A stretch of 64,000 nt of DNA from Mesostigma viride (GCA_009746045.1 RPFO01001383.1:115098-179097); one strand, 5' to 3'; numbered from the stretch's first letter, positions 51,058 through 62,384 are shown. Notes: generated by a model not told the origin, from the letters alone. A program made the numbers and translations.

Positions 51058-51528
51058 ATGGGATGGAGTCGATTAATTAATTAATTAATTAATTTAATTA
51101 ATTAATAATTCATAGACACGTGACTGCGTCACGTGAGCATCAGTCCTTGGTGGGAGGGGAACATGGGATGGAATGGACTATTTACTGAGCTATATAGGTC
51201 CTAGTTACAGCCTGGTTGTGGGCACCACGGCCCGAATCGATCGCTATGAATGCCATACGCGGTCACATGCACACGGAGCCCCCACAGACTTGGGGGTGGT
51301 CTCCTTCATCACTACTTGCCATCTATCCTTGCGTACCATATGCCTCCATATTACAGACAAACTAGATAGCTAGCATCATCCATTCCATGAGCCACAAGGT
51401 AGCCATGGCTGACGGCGGAGCTCATAACTTTCACGTTTGGGCACCGAATTCAGCTGTGAATATCACAATCGCTTCGTCTTTCTAAGACGCACACGCTGAT
51501 ATAACTTTCCGAAGCTCTTACGCAATAT

Positions 51529-53052
51529 ATGGCGAGAAAACGCTCCTCCGCGCAACGCAGCCTGGCGGCTGCGCTCAGCCCTGAAAATACGTCTGCAGCT
51601 CCGGCTGCAGCTTCGCCCTCCGGCCCAGAAGGCAGCGGCGCCGCTACCTAGCCAAGACCTAGTGATCCCCCCTGGGCTTCCCTCGCCCGCATGCAGCGTC
51701 GCCTGAGCCCAAGCGCGCAGTCGCCCTGCCGAGCCAACCTGGGACGATTTCGACATTGACGCCAGCCAGCCCGGCTTTTTTGAGGAGCTCAACCACGACA
51801 AACTCCTGAGCTACGTGTTCTCGCTGGGGATCGCACGCCTCGCTTATTGAACTGTGCAGGCAGCTCTTCCACCAGTGACCTGGGGTAGTCGCCTCGTCAT
51901 GCATGCAATGCTTTCCTTCAGAGGCGCACCTACAACTTGGACCCCATCCTCCCCCTCCGCCGCCCAAGACTGCAACAATACTCCCTCCTAGGACCCTCCA
52001 TCAAGGAGCTCTGGCCCCCCAAGCCCGCCATCACCACCACCTTGACCGAATCCTCCATCCGCTCACTCCTTCAGGAGGCCCTTGCGCAGCACGTGGCCCC
52101 CCTCGCTGCAGACCGTGTGGCCGCCATGGGCGGCTGCCACGCTGTCTGTCGAGCTCCCCCTCCTCTCCACCATAGATCTCCACCGCCACCTCACATGCAC
52201 CCTCCTCGCCTCTCTCTTACTTGCGTGTCATGCGCAAAGGCATGCCACGGAGTACTATGCCGCCTCGCCTCCTCCACCGCCACCACCCGCACCTCTGACT
52301 CCATCACTGCCCAGCTCCGCGACATCGACCAGCGCCTCAAGGGCAACGCCATCGCCATTGAGTGCCTGCAAAACACCGCAAGCCTCCCCGCGCCCAGGCG
52401 GTGAAGGACATGGCCGCCAAGCCAGCCCCCGCTGGCCCGGCTGGCGATGCCCCTCCTACCGATCCTACCCAGACCTGGGCGGACATGAGCACTCAAGCAA
52501 CACACCACCTCCACCACCTCCACCACCTCCACCATCGCGGCACAGCTCAAGCAACAAGCGCTCGACCTCCGCGAGGAGGCCGACCTCGCCCTGCGCAGCC
52601 ACAACGTCATCGTCAAGTACTTCGACCAGCCAGCAGGTGAGATCGACCTCGGAGACTCTTCTAATGGCGCGACATTCTTGCCGGGTGCATGCAACTCTGA
52701 CACTGGTGAGCTGCGGATGTCCGGTCGGCTGTCCGCCTTCCCCGCGCGCAGGGTAAGGCTGGCCCGGCCCCCCTGCTCCTCACCTTTAAGTACATGGCGG
52801 ATAAGCTGTCGTTTCTTATTTGCCGCATGCAAGAAGCTCTCGAGGACTTCCTACACGCTGGACGACGACTTGACCCTGGCACAGCAACAACGGCGACGCG
52901 AGCTATGGCCGACCTACCTTCAGCTCCGGCAGAGCACAGGGGGGAACCGGTATACATGAGGGGGGCGGTCATCCACGTTGACCACATGTGCCAAGCCCTG
53001 GCAGGCGCCCCCTGCCACCCCCGCCACCGCCAGTCTAAAATTAAAAAAAAAA
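51529..53052 (+). pseudogene. L1-type LINE ORF1 (ORF1-only copy)
   Basis: It starts at MARKRSSAQRS (51529) and is broken by stops and shifts. Later blocks are FDIDASQPGFFEELNHDKLL, then a coiled-coil-like QLRDIDQRLKGNAIAI, then QLKQQALDLREEADLALRSH and VKYFDQPAGEI. The C-terminal block CKKLSRTSYTLDDDLTLAQQ, then RRELWPTYLQLRQ, corresponds to the Transposase_22 / L1 ORF1p C-terminal domain. No ORF2 follows; instead the copy ends at CAGTCTAAAATT and an A11 run at 53042. It thus resembles a half-L1 retrocopy. Confidence 0.7.
52208..52252 (-). mobile_element. SINE-like element, 5'-truncated third copy
   Basis: CTTACTTGCGTGTCATGCGC... matches the tail-proximal 40 bp of the 3861-3962 family, within the LINE ORF1 pseudogene. 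Only the tail-side part is present. Confidence 0.55.
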
Positions 53053-53059
53053 ATGCGAA

Positions 53060-53282
53060 GCCATTGATTAATTAGTAACATAACTCCGTTGGGAGTACAT
53101 GTAGCACATATCCCAGAGAAGGGGCATATGGCTTTTAATACATTCTGGGCTACTTCCTAGCTGCAAGAGTGGAATGTAAGCAACACTTGATCTAGGTGTC
53201 ACAAGGGCACCGGCACCACCATGCTGTCTCGGGTTCAACCCAACTACGGGGATCCCGGCACGGGGGAGGACAATCATCATTA
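53060..53282 (-). mobile_element. Short LINE/SINE-like insert sharing the LINE 3' tail
   Basis: On - it ends in TGTGCTACATGTACTCCCAA then GTTATGTTA, nearly the same as the end of the LINE on - at 53308-53343 and the 42-bp insert at 17302. The 5' part (CCGGGATCCCCGTAG...GGGTTGAACCC) is unrelated to the LINE. A GGTTGAACCC sequence is only weakly like a pol III B box, so the SINE label is tentative. Confidence 0.4.
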
Positions 53283-54540
53283 AAAATTAAATTAAATTAA
53301 ATTAAATTATAACATGACTCCTTTGGGAGATCATGTTGCACATATTCCCGTGGATGGATGGAGGGGGGACAAAGCCGCGAAACCGAACTAATCTAACTCT
53401 TAGCTAATCTAATCTAGAAAACCTACCTATGCTACTCAGCAAAGCGCCCCTTCCGCTTGGGGGGAGGGGGCTTGCCCACAGGGGCGGGCGTATGAGCCTG
53501 GACAATGGTCTTCCACCTCTTCTTGTCCTGCATAGCAGTCCAAGCAAGAGAGCGGGCCGGAGTGAATGCGATGTTCAAACTGAGCTGGGACCACTAGGTC
53601 AGCCAGCAACTGCTGTGGGTAGGTCCATGATGACATGTTTGCCTACCTTCTTAGGAATGTCCTTGGGGCCAGGCCAGGTCAGAATGTGCCGCCCTGGCTG
53701 GCCAAGCCGCTGGGGGCCGGCCAGACCGAGCTGGGCGGTGTCTACCTGGCTGGTGCGAGTAAGATGTCCTACGAATGCTATCCTACGCTGTCTAGTCTCG
53801 TCCGAAATGCGAGGCATGCATGCCCTGGTACAAAGATTCTAAAGACCTATGCGTGGAAAACCCGACATCCAGGGCCTGACGGAGCATCCTGGTTACCGTG
53901 CCGTTTAGCTTGGCCGCCAGCGTGTCCGTGAGCGTCCATGCCTCGGCGCCATACGTGAGCACCGTGAGAACCAGGACCTTGAGGAGCATGCGCTTGCGGT
54001 GCTCGCCGAGGAACTTCGAGTGCCAGTCTAGGTTTTGAGCGAACGATGCCGAGCCCAGGCCATGCAGGCCGATGCGGGTGTCCACATCCGCGGCGGTGTC
54101 AGGAAGCATGCTTCCCAGCAGTTTAAAGCGATCACGAAACGGGGCCTCCGTCCCGTCTAGCAGCCGTGGTAGTGGCCGGGCTACTGGAAGCCCCAATCAC
54201 CATAGCCTCAGTTTTGACACTAATCTCCAACCCCACCGCCCGCGCCTCCAAGCCCAGACAGTCCAGCCAGGTCTGAATGTGCTCGGGGCGCGCGATGAGG
54301 GTGGTGTCGTCCGCATAAATCACTGGGTCGGCCAGGCGGTAGCCAGTGCTAACCCCGCCATGCCCGCGCTCGTTAAGGATGTCCAATTAGCCAGGCTCGA
54401 ACCCCTTCTTAAGAGCAGTAAAGCGCGCACGTGCCCGGCGCATGACGTGATCCACGTCAATAATGAACAGATATGGGGACAGGACACAACCTTGCCACAC
54501 CCCGTGATCATCATGGCTATACAAGAGCTAGCCAGCTAGG
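53283..54540 (-). pseudogene. LINE reverse transcriptase fragment and 3' end
   Basis: From 54540 leftward on -: QGCVLSPYLFIIDVDHV (RT motif preceding the active site), VIYADDTTLIA (catalytic YADD), and VGLEISVKTEAMV. Then FKLLGSMLPDTAADVDTRI and LTYGAEAWTLT (thumb), and RISDETRQRRIAFVGHLTR in the C-terminal region. It is split over at least three frames. The 5' end is missing. The 3' end (53308-53343) is followed by (TTTAA)n, a simple-repeat tail typical of some LINE clades. Confidence 0.85.
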
Positions 54541-54754
54541 GGCATGGCGTCTCGACAGAGAGCGTCTCTCTGCATAAGCATAGCATGACTAAATTCTTAG
54601 TGCAACATCCATGCCGGAGGTCCCATTATAGGCAGGGCGTGGCTAAATTCTGAAGGCGCATCATCCATGGGGGGCATTATGGGCGCACATGCGCGTGGGC
54701 CACATGCTATAGGCTATAAGCCTGACTAATCTACACTACTGGTATATATATTCC

Positions 54755-55250
54755 CTAGTCTGAGGTGGCAGGAGGGGCCTGCCATGGCTTGTGGTCAACG
54801 TGGATGACCGCCCCCCTCCAGTATACCGGCTTCCCCCCTGCGCTCTGCCGGAGCTGAAGGTAGGTCGGCCATAGCTCGTGTCGCCGCTGTTGCTGGGCCA
54901 GGGTCAAGTCGTCGTCCAGCGTGAAGCGAGACCCCGAGAGCTTCTTGCAGCATTTAAGGAACGACAGCTTGTCCGCCATGTACTTAAAGGTGAGGAGCAC
55001 GGGTGCCGGGCCAGCCTTACCTCGCGCGCGGGGGAGGCGGACAGCCGACATCCGCAGCTGCTCACCAGTGAGTTGCATTGGGGGCAAGAATGTCGCGCTT
55101 AAATGCCGTGAGAAGGCTCGTCGAGGTCTCACCTGCCGGCTGGTCGAAGTGCTTGACGTTGACATTGTGGCTGCGCTGGGTGATGTCGGCCTCCTCGCAA
55201 AGGTCGAGGGCTTGTTGCTTGAGCTGTGATGGTGGAGTTGGTGGAGGTGG
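54755..55250 (-). pseudogene. L1-type LINE ORF1 C-terminal part, second copy
   Basis: On -: QLKQQALDLCEEADITQRSH and VKHFDQPAGE, then in another frame RARGKAGPAPVLLTFKYMAD, CKKLSGSRFTLDDDLTLAQQ and RHELWPTYLQLRQSAGGKP. This is the same domain as 52550-52990, less decayed, in inverted orientation. It ends near 54755 without a clear poly(A). Confidence 0.75.
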
Positions 55251-55348
55251 TATGATGCTCAAGCAGGTCCGCCCAGGTGGAGGGAGCATCGCCGGCCGGG
55301 CCAGCAGGTGCCGGCTGGGGGCCGGGCCCACTTCGAATGTTCCGAAAA

Positions 55349-55470
55349 GTGTGACACTTTTCGTCGTTTTTTTAACTTCGTAACAAACTACTCTTTCCCG
55401 CCGGGCCGCGTGTGACACTTTTTGTCGTTTTTTTAATTTCGTGACTAACTACTCTTTCCCGTCGGTCCGC
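55349..55470. repeat. 61-bp tandem duplication
   Basis: Two 61-bp units (55349-55409, 55410-55470) starting GTGTGACACTTTT, differing at about seven positions. Confidence 0.9.
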
Positions 55471-55677
55471 GTGCGCTTTTTGATTGCCTGCAGGTGGCAC
55501 GAAATTTTCGACCGGAGTGTTTCGGCATAACAAGTTTCTCGATACCCTGATGGATTGGTACAATCCTAGTCGACTAGAGGACCATGTTGAGAAGAGTTAA
55601 TCGACGAAGCTAGTAGTACTTTCAACCATCAAATGGTGGGTATACCCACCCCCATAATTTTATTGAATCGATGAATA

Positions 55678-56235
55678 ATGCAAATTTACACATTTGACCA
55701 ACGCAAAATGTTGCATGGAATTAATCATCGATTATATTTGCCAAATGGGACCGGCATTCACTTTTCCTGGAGAAATGACCCCCATCCATCGATCTCAATG
55801 TCACGAAACTTGTACGCTCCCTTGTACAAGTCCCCCACGAAATTTGGAGGCTCGTTGGAAAATTGTTTGGGGGCCCATACGGCCCCACCTATTTCCGCCG
55901 CATTCAAGAACTCATGCTGGGCCTCAGCCCGGAGGCGCACAGCCGAGACATTGGGCGAAATTTCCGTGCCCTCATTCTGGAGGCATTGCACCACCCTGGC
56001 CTTACCCGGAACACGGGGGGCAGGCGCCAAATCTGAATCTGGGGGCATCAGGTCGATCATCCCGTTTCCGAACGCAATGACACCTGAACCCCAACCTCCA
56101 AACGGTCCCCGCAGGGAGCGTGGGAAGTCGTGGGGGGGGAGTCGATTTCAACATACATGTTGGCCGCATGCTCCTTTTTATCGACATGCACATATGTATG
56201 CTGCGAACCAAAAACATCGGCGCGCTCCATCGTAA
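55678..56235 (+). CDS. Hypothetical ORF, 185 codons
   Basis: Open from ATG to stop, but a competing - strand frame (55758-56060) is also open. No motif is recognised on either strand. It lies 3' of the DNA transposase gene and could be a second gene of that element or chance. Confidence 0.2.
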   Translation: MQIYTFDQRKMLHGINHRLYLPNGTGIHFSWRNDPHPSISMSRNLYAPLYKSPTKFGGSLENCLGAHTAPPISAAFKNSCWASARRRTAETLGEISVPSFWRHCTTLALPGTRGAGAKSESGGIRSIIPFPNAMTPEPQPPNGPRRERGKSWGGSRFQHTCWPHAPFYRHAHMYAANQKHRRAPS

Positions 56236-56824
56236 AAGTGAGTTTGATGGCTAAGTTGCGAGTGAGAAAATTATTTCAGCAAAGCCCGGTCCGGACTGTC
56301 GTATGGGTGGCGCTGCGGAGCGTCCCCTCTATTCCTTGTGGTTGTAGGGGACAACCTTCCAATCACAATTCGTAACTAGTCCGGTTACAAGCAAGGTACT
56401 TTGGCACTTCCGGAGCGAATTTGTGTTTTAAGACATCTACCAAAGAGGCCTTAGTACAGTAACATTGTTGTGACATTCGAAATTAGTACGAACCAATTTG
56501 CAGACGGAAAGTCCTACACAGCAACTACATATTTGAGTGACGACATGATTTTTAGGTCAAACCAAATTATAAATTTGTAATTCGAAAAATTATTGTACAA
56601 GTTAAATAAAATACTCGCCATTTCGACACGGAAATATACTAAAATTTGTCACTACCGAGGCTAACAATGTTCCCAGCCACTTGTCATCTAATGTAACATA
56701 TGAAAAAACAAAAAAATGTTCTCCAAAAATATATAAACACGAATAAACACTGTCCCAACCGTAGGCGAATAAAGCCCAGGCTTAAAGATCCGTAGGGGTG
56801 GCGCTGCGGAGCGTCCCCGAAAGT
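56236..56824. other. A/T-rich 3' flank of the transposase gene
   Basis: It holds two copies of the GGTGGCGCTGCGGAGCGTCC word (56306, 56797) and an A/T-rich stretch (56540-56760). No gene. Confidence 0.5.
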
Positions 56825-59800
56825 TTAAGCCGGTGGCAGCCCCTCCGGGGCTTGCTGGTTGCGTACAAGAGCGGTTAGCCACGCGTCAAGCTCCTTGCTC
56901 ATATCAACGTAGGCTTGCCTTTGGTTGCCAAGGACCATGCACTGGAGCGGAAGAGCAGCGGAGATGCACAGATAGCAATCGACCAGGTCGGCTGGGCGGG
57001 ACTCCGGCCAATCAGCCAAATCCAGAGTAAAATGCAGGGGGTCATGCATATCTCGCTTCCACAGCCGAACCGCCAGAACGGCGTGGCCGGGCAAGAAAAT
57101 CTCCTTCTGCCGTCCGTTTTGTCCCTCAACCCACCTAACCTCCTCCTTCTCCAGCACTGAGGCCTCCCTCACCACCTGCATCACCCAAAAAGGGTGGGCG
57201 GAATTGTGGTTCACGTCCTCTCTGTCTGACGGAACTGCGATGTAATCATACATGCGCATCTGCCTGCCAATGGCATCCCTTTGATCCTTCAGCAGTTCCG
57301 CCCGCGTCAGCTGGCGAACCGGAGGTATGGGCTGCGTTGGCGGCATCAGGCGGAAAGTTTTCATCGTTTGGCCCTCATCGTTAAATTCCTCGATATGTGT
57401 CCACTCGGTCCGGCACTCCTCCCACCTGTTAGCTAGGCAGGCTGGGCAGTAGCACGAAAAACGCCTCATCATCAGGAGCCCCGGGTCAGACTTGTCCAGG
57501 CGCCACCAGTGCGCTTGCTTGATGGCCTCGACACGCGTCGGTATCATACGGGCGCCGGAGTCGAGGTCCTGCAATGAGGGAGAATGTCAGAAACGGAAAG
57601 TTGGTATGTGTCAATAGATCAAGTACACATGAAGGGTCACTCTGCAGAGATACCCCTTTGAAAGTGCTTTGCATGCATTTTTCACTATATAAGACGCTAA
57701 TTCATACCAGTTCTTTTAGCATTATCAAATAATAAAATGCAAATGGGCAAAAGGTCACTCTGCAGAGATACCTCAATCAAGTTCAAGAAAAATTGAGTTT
57801 CGCACCTCAGGAAAATGAAAGAAATGACGGTGGACGCCCTCTGCCCGAGCGCGGGCCGACTCCCTGCTCGTGGTTTTGCCTCCTTCCCAGCTGTCCCGCA
57901 TGTACTTGACGATCTGGCGCCCTGTAACGATGCCCTGGTTCTCAGGAATGCATTGCATGTTCCTCACAATGCACTTGAACTTCGCTCCCTGACCATCCAC
58001 CTCCCCCTTCCCGTGCTGCTCACCCAAGTAGTGGTACTCGAAGGATTCCAAGTCGGGATCCTGCATGAGGAGGCGGAAGACGGCGTTAACCACGTACTTG
58101 GACTTGAACTGGGATGAGCAGTTGTCAGAGCACATGAACATCCTCTTCACCCCCACACCAAGTCCGCGCAGGGTTTCCATGATTGTCCTCAGCGCGTAGA
58201 CGAGCGCCCGCTCTCCCCGCTTCATCTTGGCTTCCCCGAGAAAAAAGAACGTTCGCTTTGCCATCGCACCATTGTGCAAATATCGCACGATCATGGGCAT
58301 GAGGACAAAGCTCGTCTTGTGAAAGTACTGCGACTGCAGTTGGACGTAGTTGTTGTTCTCGTAATTCTCGGCCCAATCTCCATGCACGAGCACATCCCCC
58401 TCAGTCATGTTCCTCTCCCGGTCCTTGATCGTTGCCGACTGCCACCATGACGTAAAGCAGTGGTTGGTAAAGTCCTCCCAACTCTCGATAATCGCCAGCC
58501 TCAGCTGCGCGGGCGTTGACCTCATCGTTTCCTGTACGGGCCGCTTGACCTTCTCCGGGACCCGCCGATCGGTCGCGTCCTGTTTTAACCAAGGGATGAA
58601 GTAAATTTGCAAGTAACATATTCATAAAGTATCAGAAAAGCCTTTAAATTAACATCGCGCTGCAGAATGACGCTGCGAAATAATTGCGTCACAAAATCCA
58701 AACACGCTTACCTCCCCTGCCGGTCGGGAAACCACTACCTCCTTCTTCACGTATCTGAACCAATTTAGTAGTTCTGTTGAATTCTTGTCCCGGTCACACA
58801 ACACCCAGTCTTTGATGCCACACCGGGACTCGGGACACGAGTTCTCCATACATGCCCTCTTCAGAATGCGAAAGACAGACCCCTCCTCCATGGATGGGTC
58901 CCCTACCCTTGGCACCCCTTCCTCATCCTCCACGATCCTCTCATTTATTTCAAGATCGTCAAGGTCTTGCCCCTGCCATTCATCTTCCGTCACATTATTG
59001 TCCCCTTCCTCCTCTTCGTTTCTCGCCGAGTTTGCCCCACCCCCCAGCTCACTACCCCCATCCGCCTCCGCCACACGGCAATGGAAGTGCTTCACCCATT
59101 CGGTCGTGTGCAGGCTTTCGAACATCCCGCACGTGCCGTCAGGCAATCTCGCCCTTAAACATCCCTCACACTCGTCGCCGCACTTGCAGTTCTTGCCGTG
59201 CTTCGCCTTGCAGTACCTAGTCCATGCCGCTACCTTCGACTGCATGACCGTATGCGTCTCACAGGCGCACACGTTTCTCTCCTTCCACTTCCCCTTGACG
59301 GTTTTGGGGGCGTACTTGCAGAAAGTCGTATATCCGACATGGATGCCGACATCCTTCTCATACTGCGGACTTTTCTTGTCCCAGTACGTGTGCTCCGCTA
59401 AAAACTTGAGATATATGTCCTCCTTCGAGGTGAGGTAGAAGTAGGCCCCTTGGACACCAACCAAAATCGCACGATTGCCAACTCGTTCGTGCGTCTTTAT
59501 GGTATCCCTCTCTTGGGGCGAAGCGCGCGAGTTCTCCTCATCAGTCCAAGCCTGCGCGATCGACTCGATTACAAATTGGGGCAACTTCCTCTTCTTTCGC
59601 GCCAGCGCACGCGTCAGGAACTCCATCTTCTGTTGCTTTCTGATCGCCCGAACTTTGAGAATGGTCTTCGCGGGGACACCCGTCATTCTCTCCAACTCTG
59701 CCGCCGAAAACTCCTTCTCGATGTCGTCCCCACAAAAAAGAGTTGACACCAAAATGATCTTGACGTCTCTGTCATGGTCGGATTTCGACAGGTCGTCAAA

Positions 59801-60237
59801 AAGGGCGATCAGCCGAGCCACCCAAGACCTCGACAGTTGTGCAAGCCGCTGCTCATCAAAAAGCTTGGCCACCGGAATGTCAAAATGCTCCGCCTTGAGC
59901 TCGTCAGCCCTCTTATTGAAGCCATCAACAATCTCCTCAAAAGAGGCCCGCTTGGTAGATTCATTCCTCATGTGATGAACTACGTTGTACGCCTCATCAG
60001 CAAGATGAGTCCCCACAACAGACTTCTTCTCGGCGTACTGGCCAGGCCTTTTCGCTGGCTTCCTGACGGCGGGCGAGGTGCTGCGGTTCTCATTCCCGAA
60101 ATTTCGTTTCGAGCTGTTTTTCAGATCCGCTGCAAGGGGCGTCGGTGTCCCGATGCTCAAGTTGTGGGCATTGAGTCGATTAGCAAAGCCGCCACGCAAG
60201 GAGGAGGAGGTTGGCGAAAGAAACACCCGTTCCCGTG
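56825..60237 (-). CDS. DDE/D-type DNA transposase, spliced, near-intact
   Basis: Exons on -: 60237-58712, 58579-57806, 57568-56825, joined by phase-0 introns with GTAAGC..CAG and GTGCGA..CAG. An upstream first exon must exist: a polypyrimidine tract and CAG precede 60237, and the exon starts mid-codon. There are about 1,010 residues without a stop. The first exon is basic, then has Cys clusters (CACETH, NCKCGDECEGC). The second holds an RNase H-fold pattern: HGDWAENYENNN (Asp), MCSDNCSSQFKSKYV (Asp), and HGKGEVDGQGAKFK (Glu or Asp). The third has FSCYCPACLANRW. This matches a DDE-like protein family I have seen in eukaryotic elements, but I cannot name the superfamily. Terminal repeats were not found. 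Confidence 0.7.
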
Positions 60238-60579
60238 CTGCAGAAACAAAAAGAAATTCACGGAAATTACATATTAGCAGGGTCACTCCGCGAAATGACC
60301 CCACCTTCTTCGCAGATACAAAAGAATCTCAATTGCGAAGCAAATATAGAGAAAGTCAAACTTCATGAAATTTTTGGTAGCTCTGCAGCGCGACCCTTGC
60401 GAAGTTACACACAAGTTTTAAGGCCTTTTCGTATGGAACTGAGAAGAGGTCGCGCTGCAGCGCGACCAAGATTTGCATCATTGGAAACACACCTTCCCGG
60501 CTCATTTTTCAGGCGTGTCGTGTCGTTGCCGAGGTACCTGGATGATCACACCAAGACAGGAAAATACGTGAATTAATTC

Positions 60580-61110
60580 ATGGAATTATTTAAGATTCTA
60601 CTAAATGAAATTGAATATTGAACATAATTGTTTTAATCATTATTGTTTAATTATGTAGCAGAAATATGGAAAGTATTTATTGGTATTTATATAGTTTTAA
60701 TTAGTATTTAGTACTATTTCTATTACAATCATTATTGTTTAGATAGAAGAAATATGAACTGGACAGACTAGCTATCTCTAATACTAAATATTTTCTACTT
60801 ATTGTATGAAAAAAAGAGTGATGTCCATAAATATATGTAATATTGTCATAAAATTTAATCTATATTTTAAATTTGTATTCATGGCATTAATCTATCTAGT
60901 ACTAGTCATTTATATAAAAAACTAGTACAGTAAGTTAGCAGTAAATAGGAAAATATATTTAACAAATATTAGAAAGAACATATATCATATTCATAACAAT
61001 AATCATAATAATAAGCATATGGACAGCAGAAAGTATAAATATATTGGCTAGCATGTTAGTATATATCCCCATACATTTACTATACCCGATTCATAATATA
61101 TTTATTTGTA
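60580..61110. other. A/T-rich island upstream of the transposase
   Basis: About 530 bp dominated by A/T with no long frame, in contrast to the GC-rich surroundings. It may hold the promoter of the transposase gene; no defined element is visible. Confidence 0.6.
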
Positions 61111-61214
61111 TACCCCAAAAGTTCTGCATTCGAAATTTTTGCCATACCACGTGGCAGTAGGCACGTCGCTTTGCAGAGTGACGACTGGTGGTAATATGAC
61201 AGATGATCTCTCAG

Positions 61215-61295
61215 ACGACGTGCAAAAAAGCACCGGGCTCACGCTAGAATCGAACCGCGGACGTCGTTATCCACGGCAGCATGGTGACGCCCGAA
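61215..61295 (-). other. tRNA-like fragment with B-box
   Basis: On - the sequence GTGGATAACGACGTCC is followed by GCGGTTCGATTCTAGCG, resembling a D-arm end and a T-arm with a good B box (GGTTCGATTC). A proper anticodon arm and a 7-bp acceptor stem do not form. Probably a tRNA-derived remnant, not a functional tRNA. Confidence 0.3.
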
Positions 61296-61339
61296 TCCAA
61301 ACATCCCGATTGTAGCGTCAAATTGGCTGCGTGTTGTTC

Positions 61340-61890
61340 CTTTTTATACCTGCGGGACCGTGAAGACCGACGCTTGGATTACGTCACATTGTGAGTCGTC
61401 CAATCCGCATGCGCGGTTTGTCAATAAGAATAATCTAGCGCCGCGTTTCGCCTCGTTGGCCGAATGGCGAGCATGCCACGTTTTCCGTCCTGAACGCCGG
61501 TTACGCTGGGCCGTTGACAGGGGTCGCTCCACGGACGATCGGTCACAACAGCTGTTGGGTTTCGAAAACCGCACCACCACTGCTGCCGCCATAGCTGTTT
61601 TCTGTAATAATCATCGCTGCCTAGCTGAAGATGGTGAGACTGCCGCCTCAACTCGCCGCCATAATGAAAAAGGTGCATCAACAGCGCAGTCTTTTTTGAT
61701 GTCGAGCGTGATGTTTGTTGCTATGCCTTCAAATGGTCCGGTTAGTTTATAGCTAGCCCAATTCTAATCGTGGTCCTGTTCAATGCCGTTTTTCCCCCTT
61801 CCTGATTTATGCGTGCAGGTAAATGTGCAACGAACCCCTACTTACTCGCGCGAGCAGGGTGGCGTCTATGATGCCCTTTTGTAGTCCTCA
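61340..61890. other. Unassigned sequence
   Basis: An open + strand frame (61360-61752, 130 codons) and a - strand shadow exist, without recognisable motif. Confidence 0.25.
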
Positions 61891-61892
61891 GC

Positions 61893-62384
61893 CAGCGATA
61901 TGGCTTGTTTTTTCGTGTTGGTCCTCAGCCAGCGACATGACTTCTTTTTTCTGGTTGGTTCTCGGCCAGCGATATGCCTTCTTTTTAAGGGTTGGTCCTC
62001 AGCCAGCGACATGGCTTCTTTTTTCGTGTTGGTCCTCAGCCAGCGATATGCCTTCTTTTTTAGGGTTGGTCCTCAGCCAGCAATATGTTTTCTTTTTTCG
62101 TGTTGGTCCTCAGCCAGCGACACGGCTTCTTTTTAAGGGTTGGTCCTCAGCGAGCGACCAGAGTATTTTTTCGTATTGGTCCTCTGCCAGCTAAATGTTT
62201 TCTTTTTTCGTGTTGGTCCTAAGCCAGCTAAATGTTTTCTTTTTTCGTGTTGGTCGTCAGCCAGCGATATGTTTTCTTTTTTCGTGTTGGTCGTCAGCCA
62301 GCGATATGTTTTCTTTTTTCGTGTTGGTCCTCAGCCAGCGATATGGCTTCTTTTTTCGTGTTGGTCCTCAGCCAGCGATATGTC
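61893..62384. repeat. Minisatellite, about 37-bp unit
   Basis: About 13 units containing TTTTTTCGTGTTGGTCCTCA followed by GCCAGCGATATG. Variants swap TTTTTTCGTG for TTTTTAAGGG. It ends directly at the next array. Confidence 0.95.

Larger units (their letters stand above)
49643..51175. repeat. Direct duplication around the second hAT
   Basis: About 60 bp with the dyad CACGTGACTGCGTCACGTG and GGTGGGAGGGGAACATGGGATG-like sequence occur before (49643-49703) and after (51113-51175) the element, separated on the right by a TTAATTAA-rich stretch. The hAT element inserted into one of two tandem copies. Confidence 0.75.
56306..61184. repeat. Dispersed 20-bp palindrome family, nine copies
   Basis: Consensus about GGTCRCTCTGCAGAGNGACC. 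Copies: 56306-56327, 56797-56818, 57635-57656, 57753-57772, 58654-58672, 60281-60302, 60376-60396, 60448-60467, 61164-61184. They fall in the 3' flank, in both mapped introns, in the presumed upstream intron and in the 5' flank. I found none in the exons. Confidence 0.75.

Noticed and set aside
61215..61295. Functional tRNA gene
   Set aside because: No anticodon arm and the acceptor stem pairs over only about five bases.
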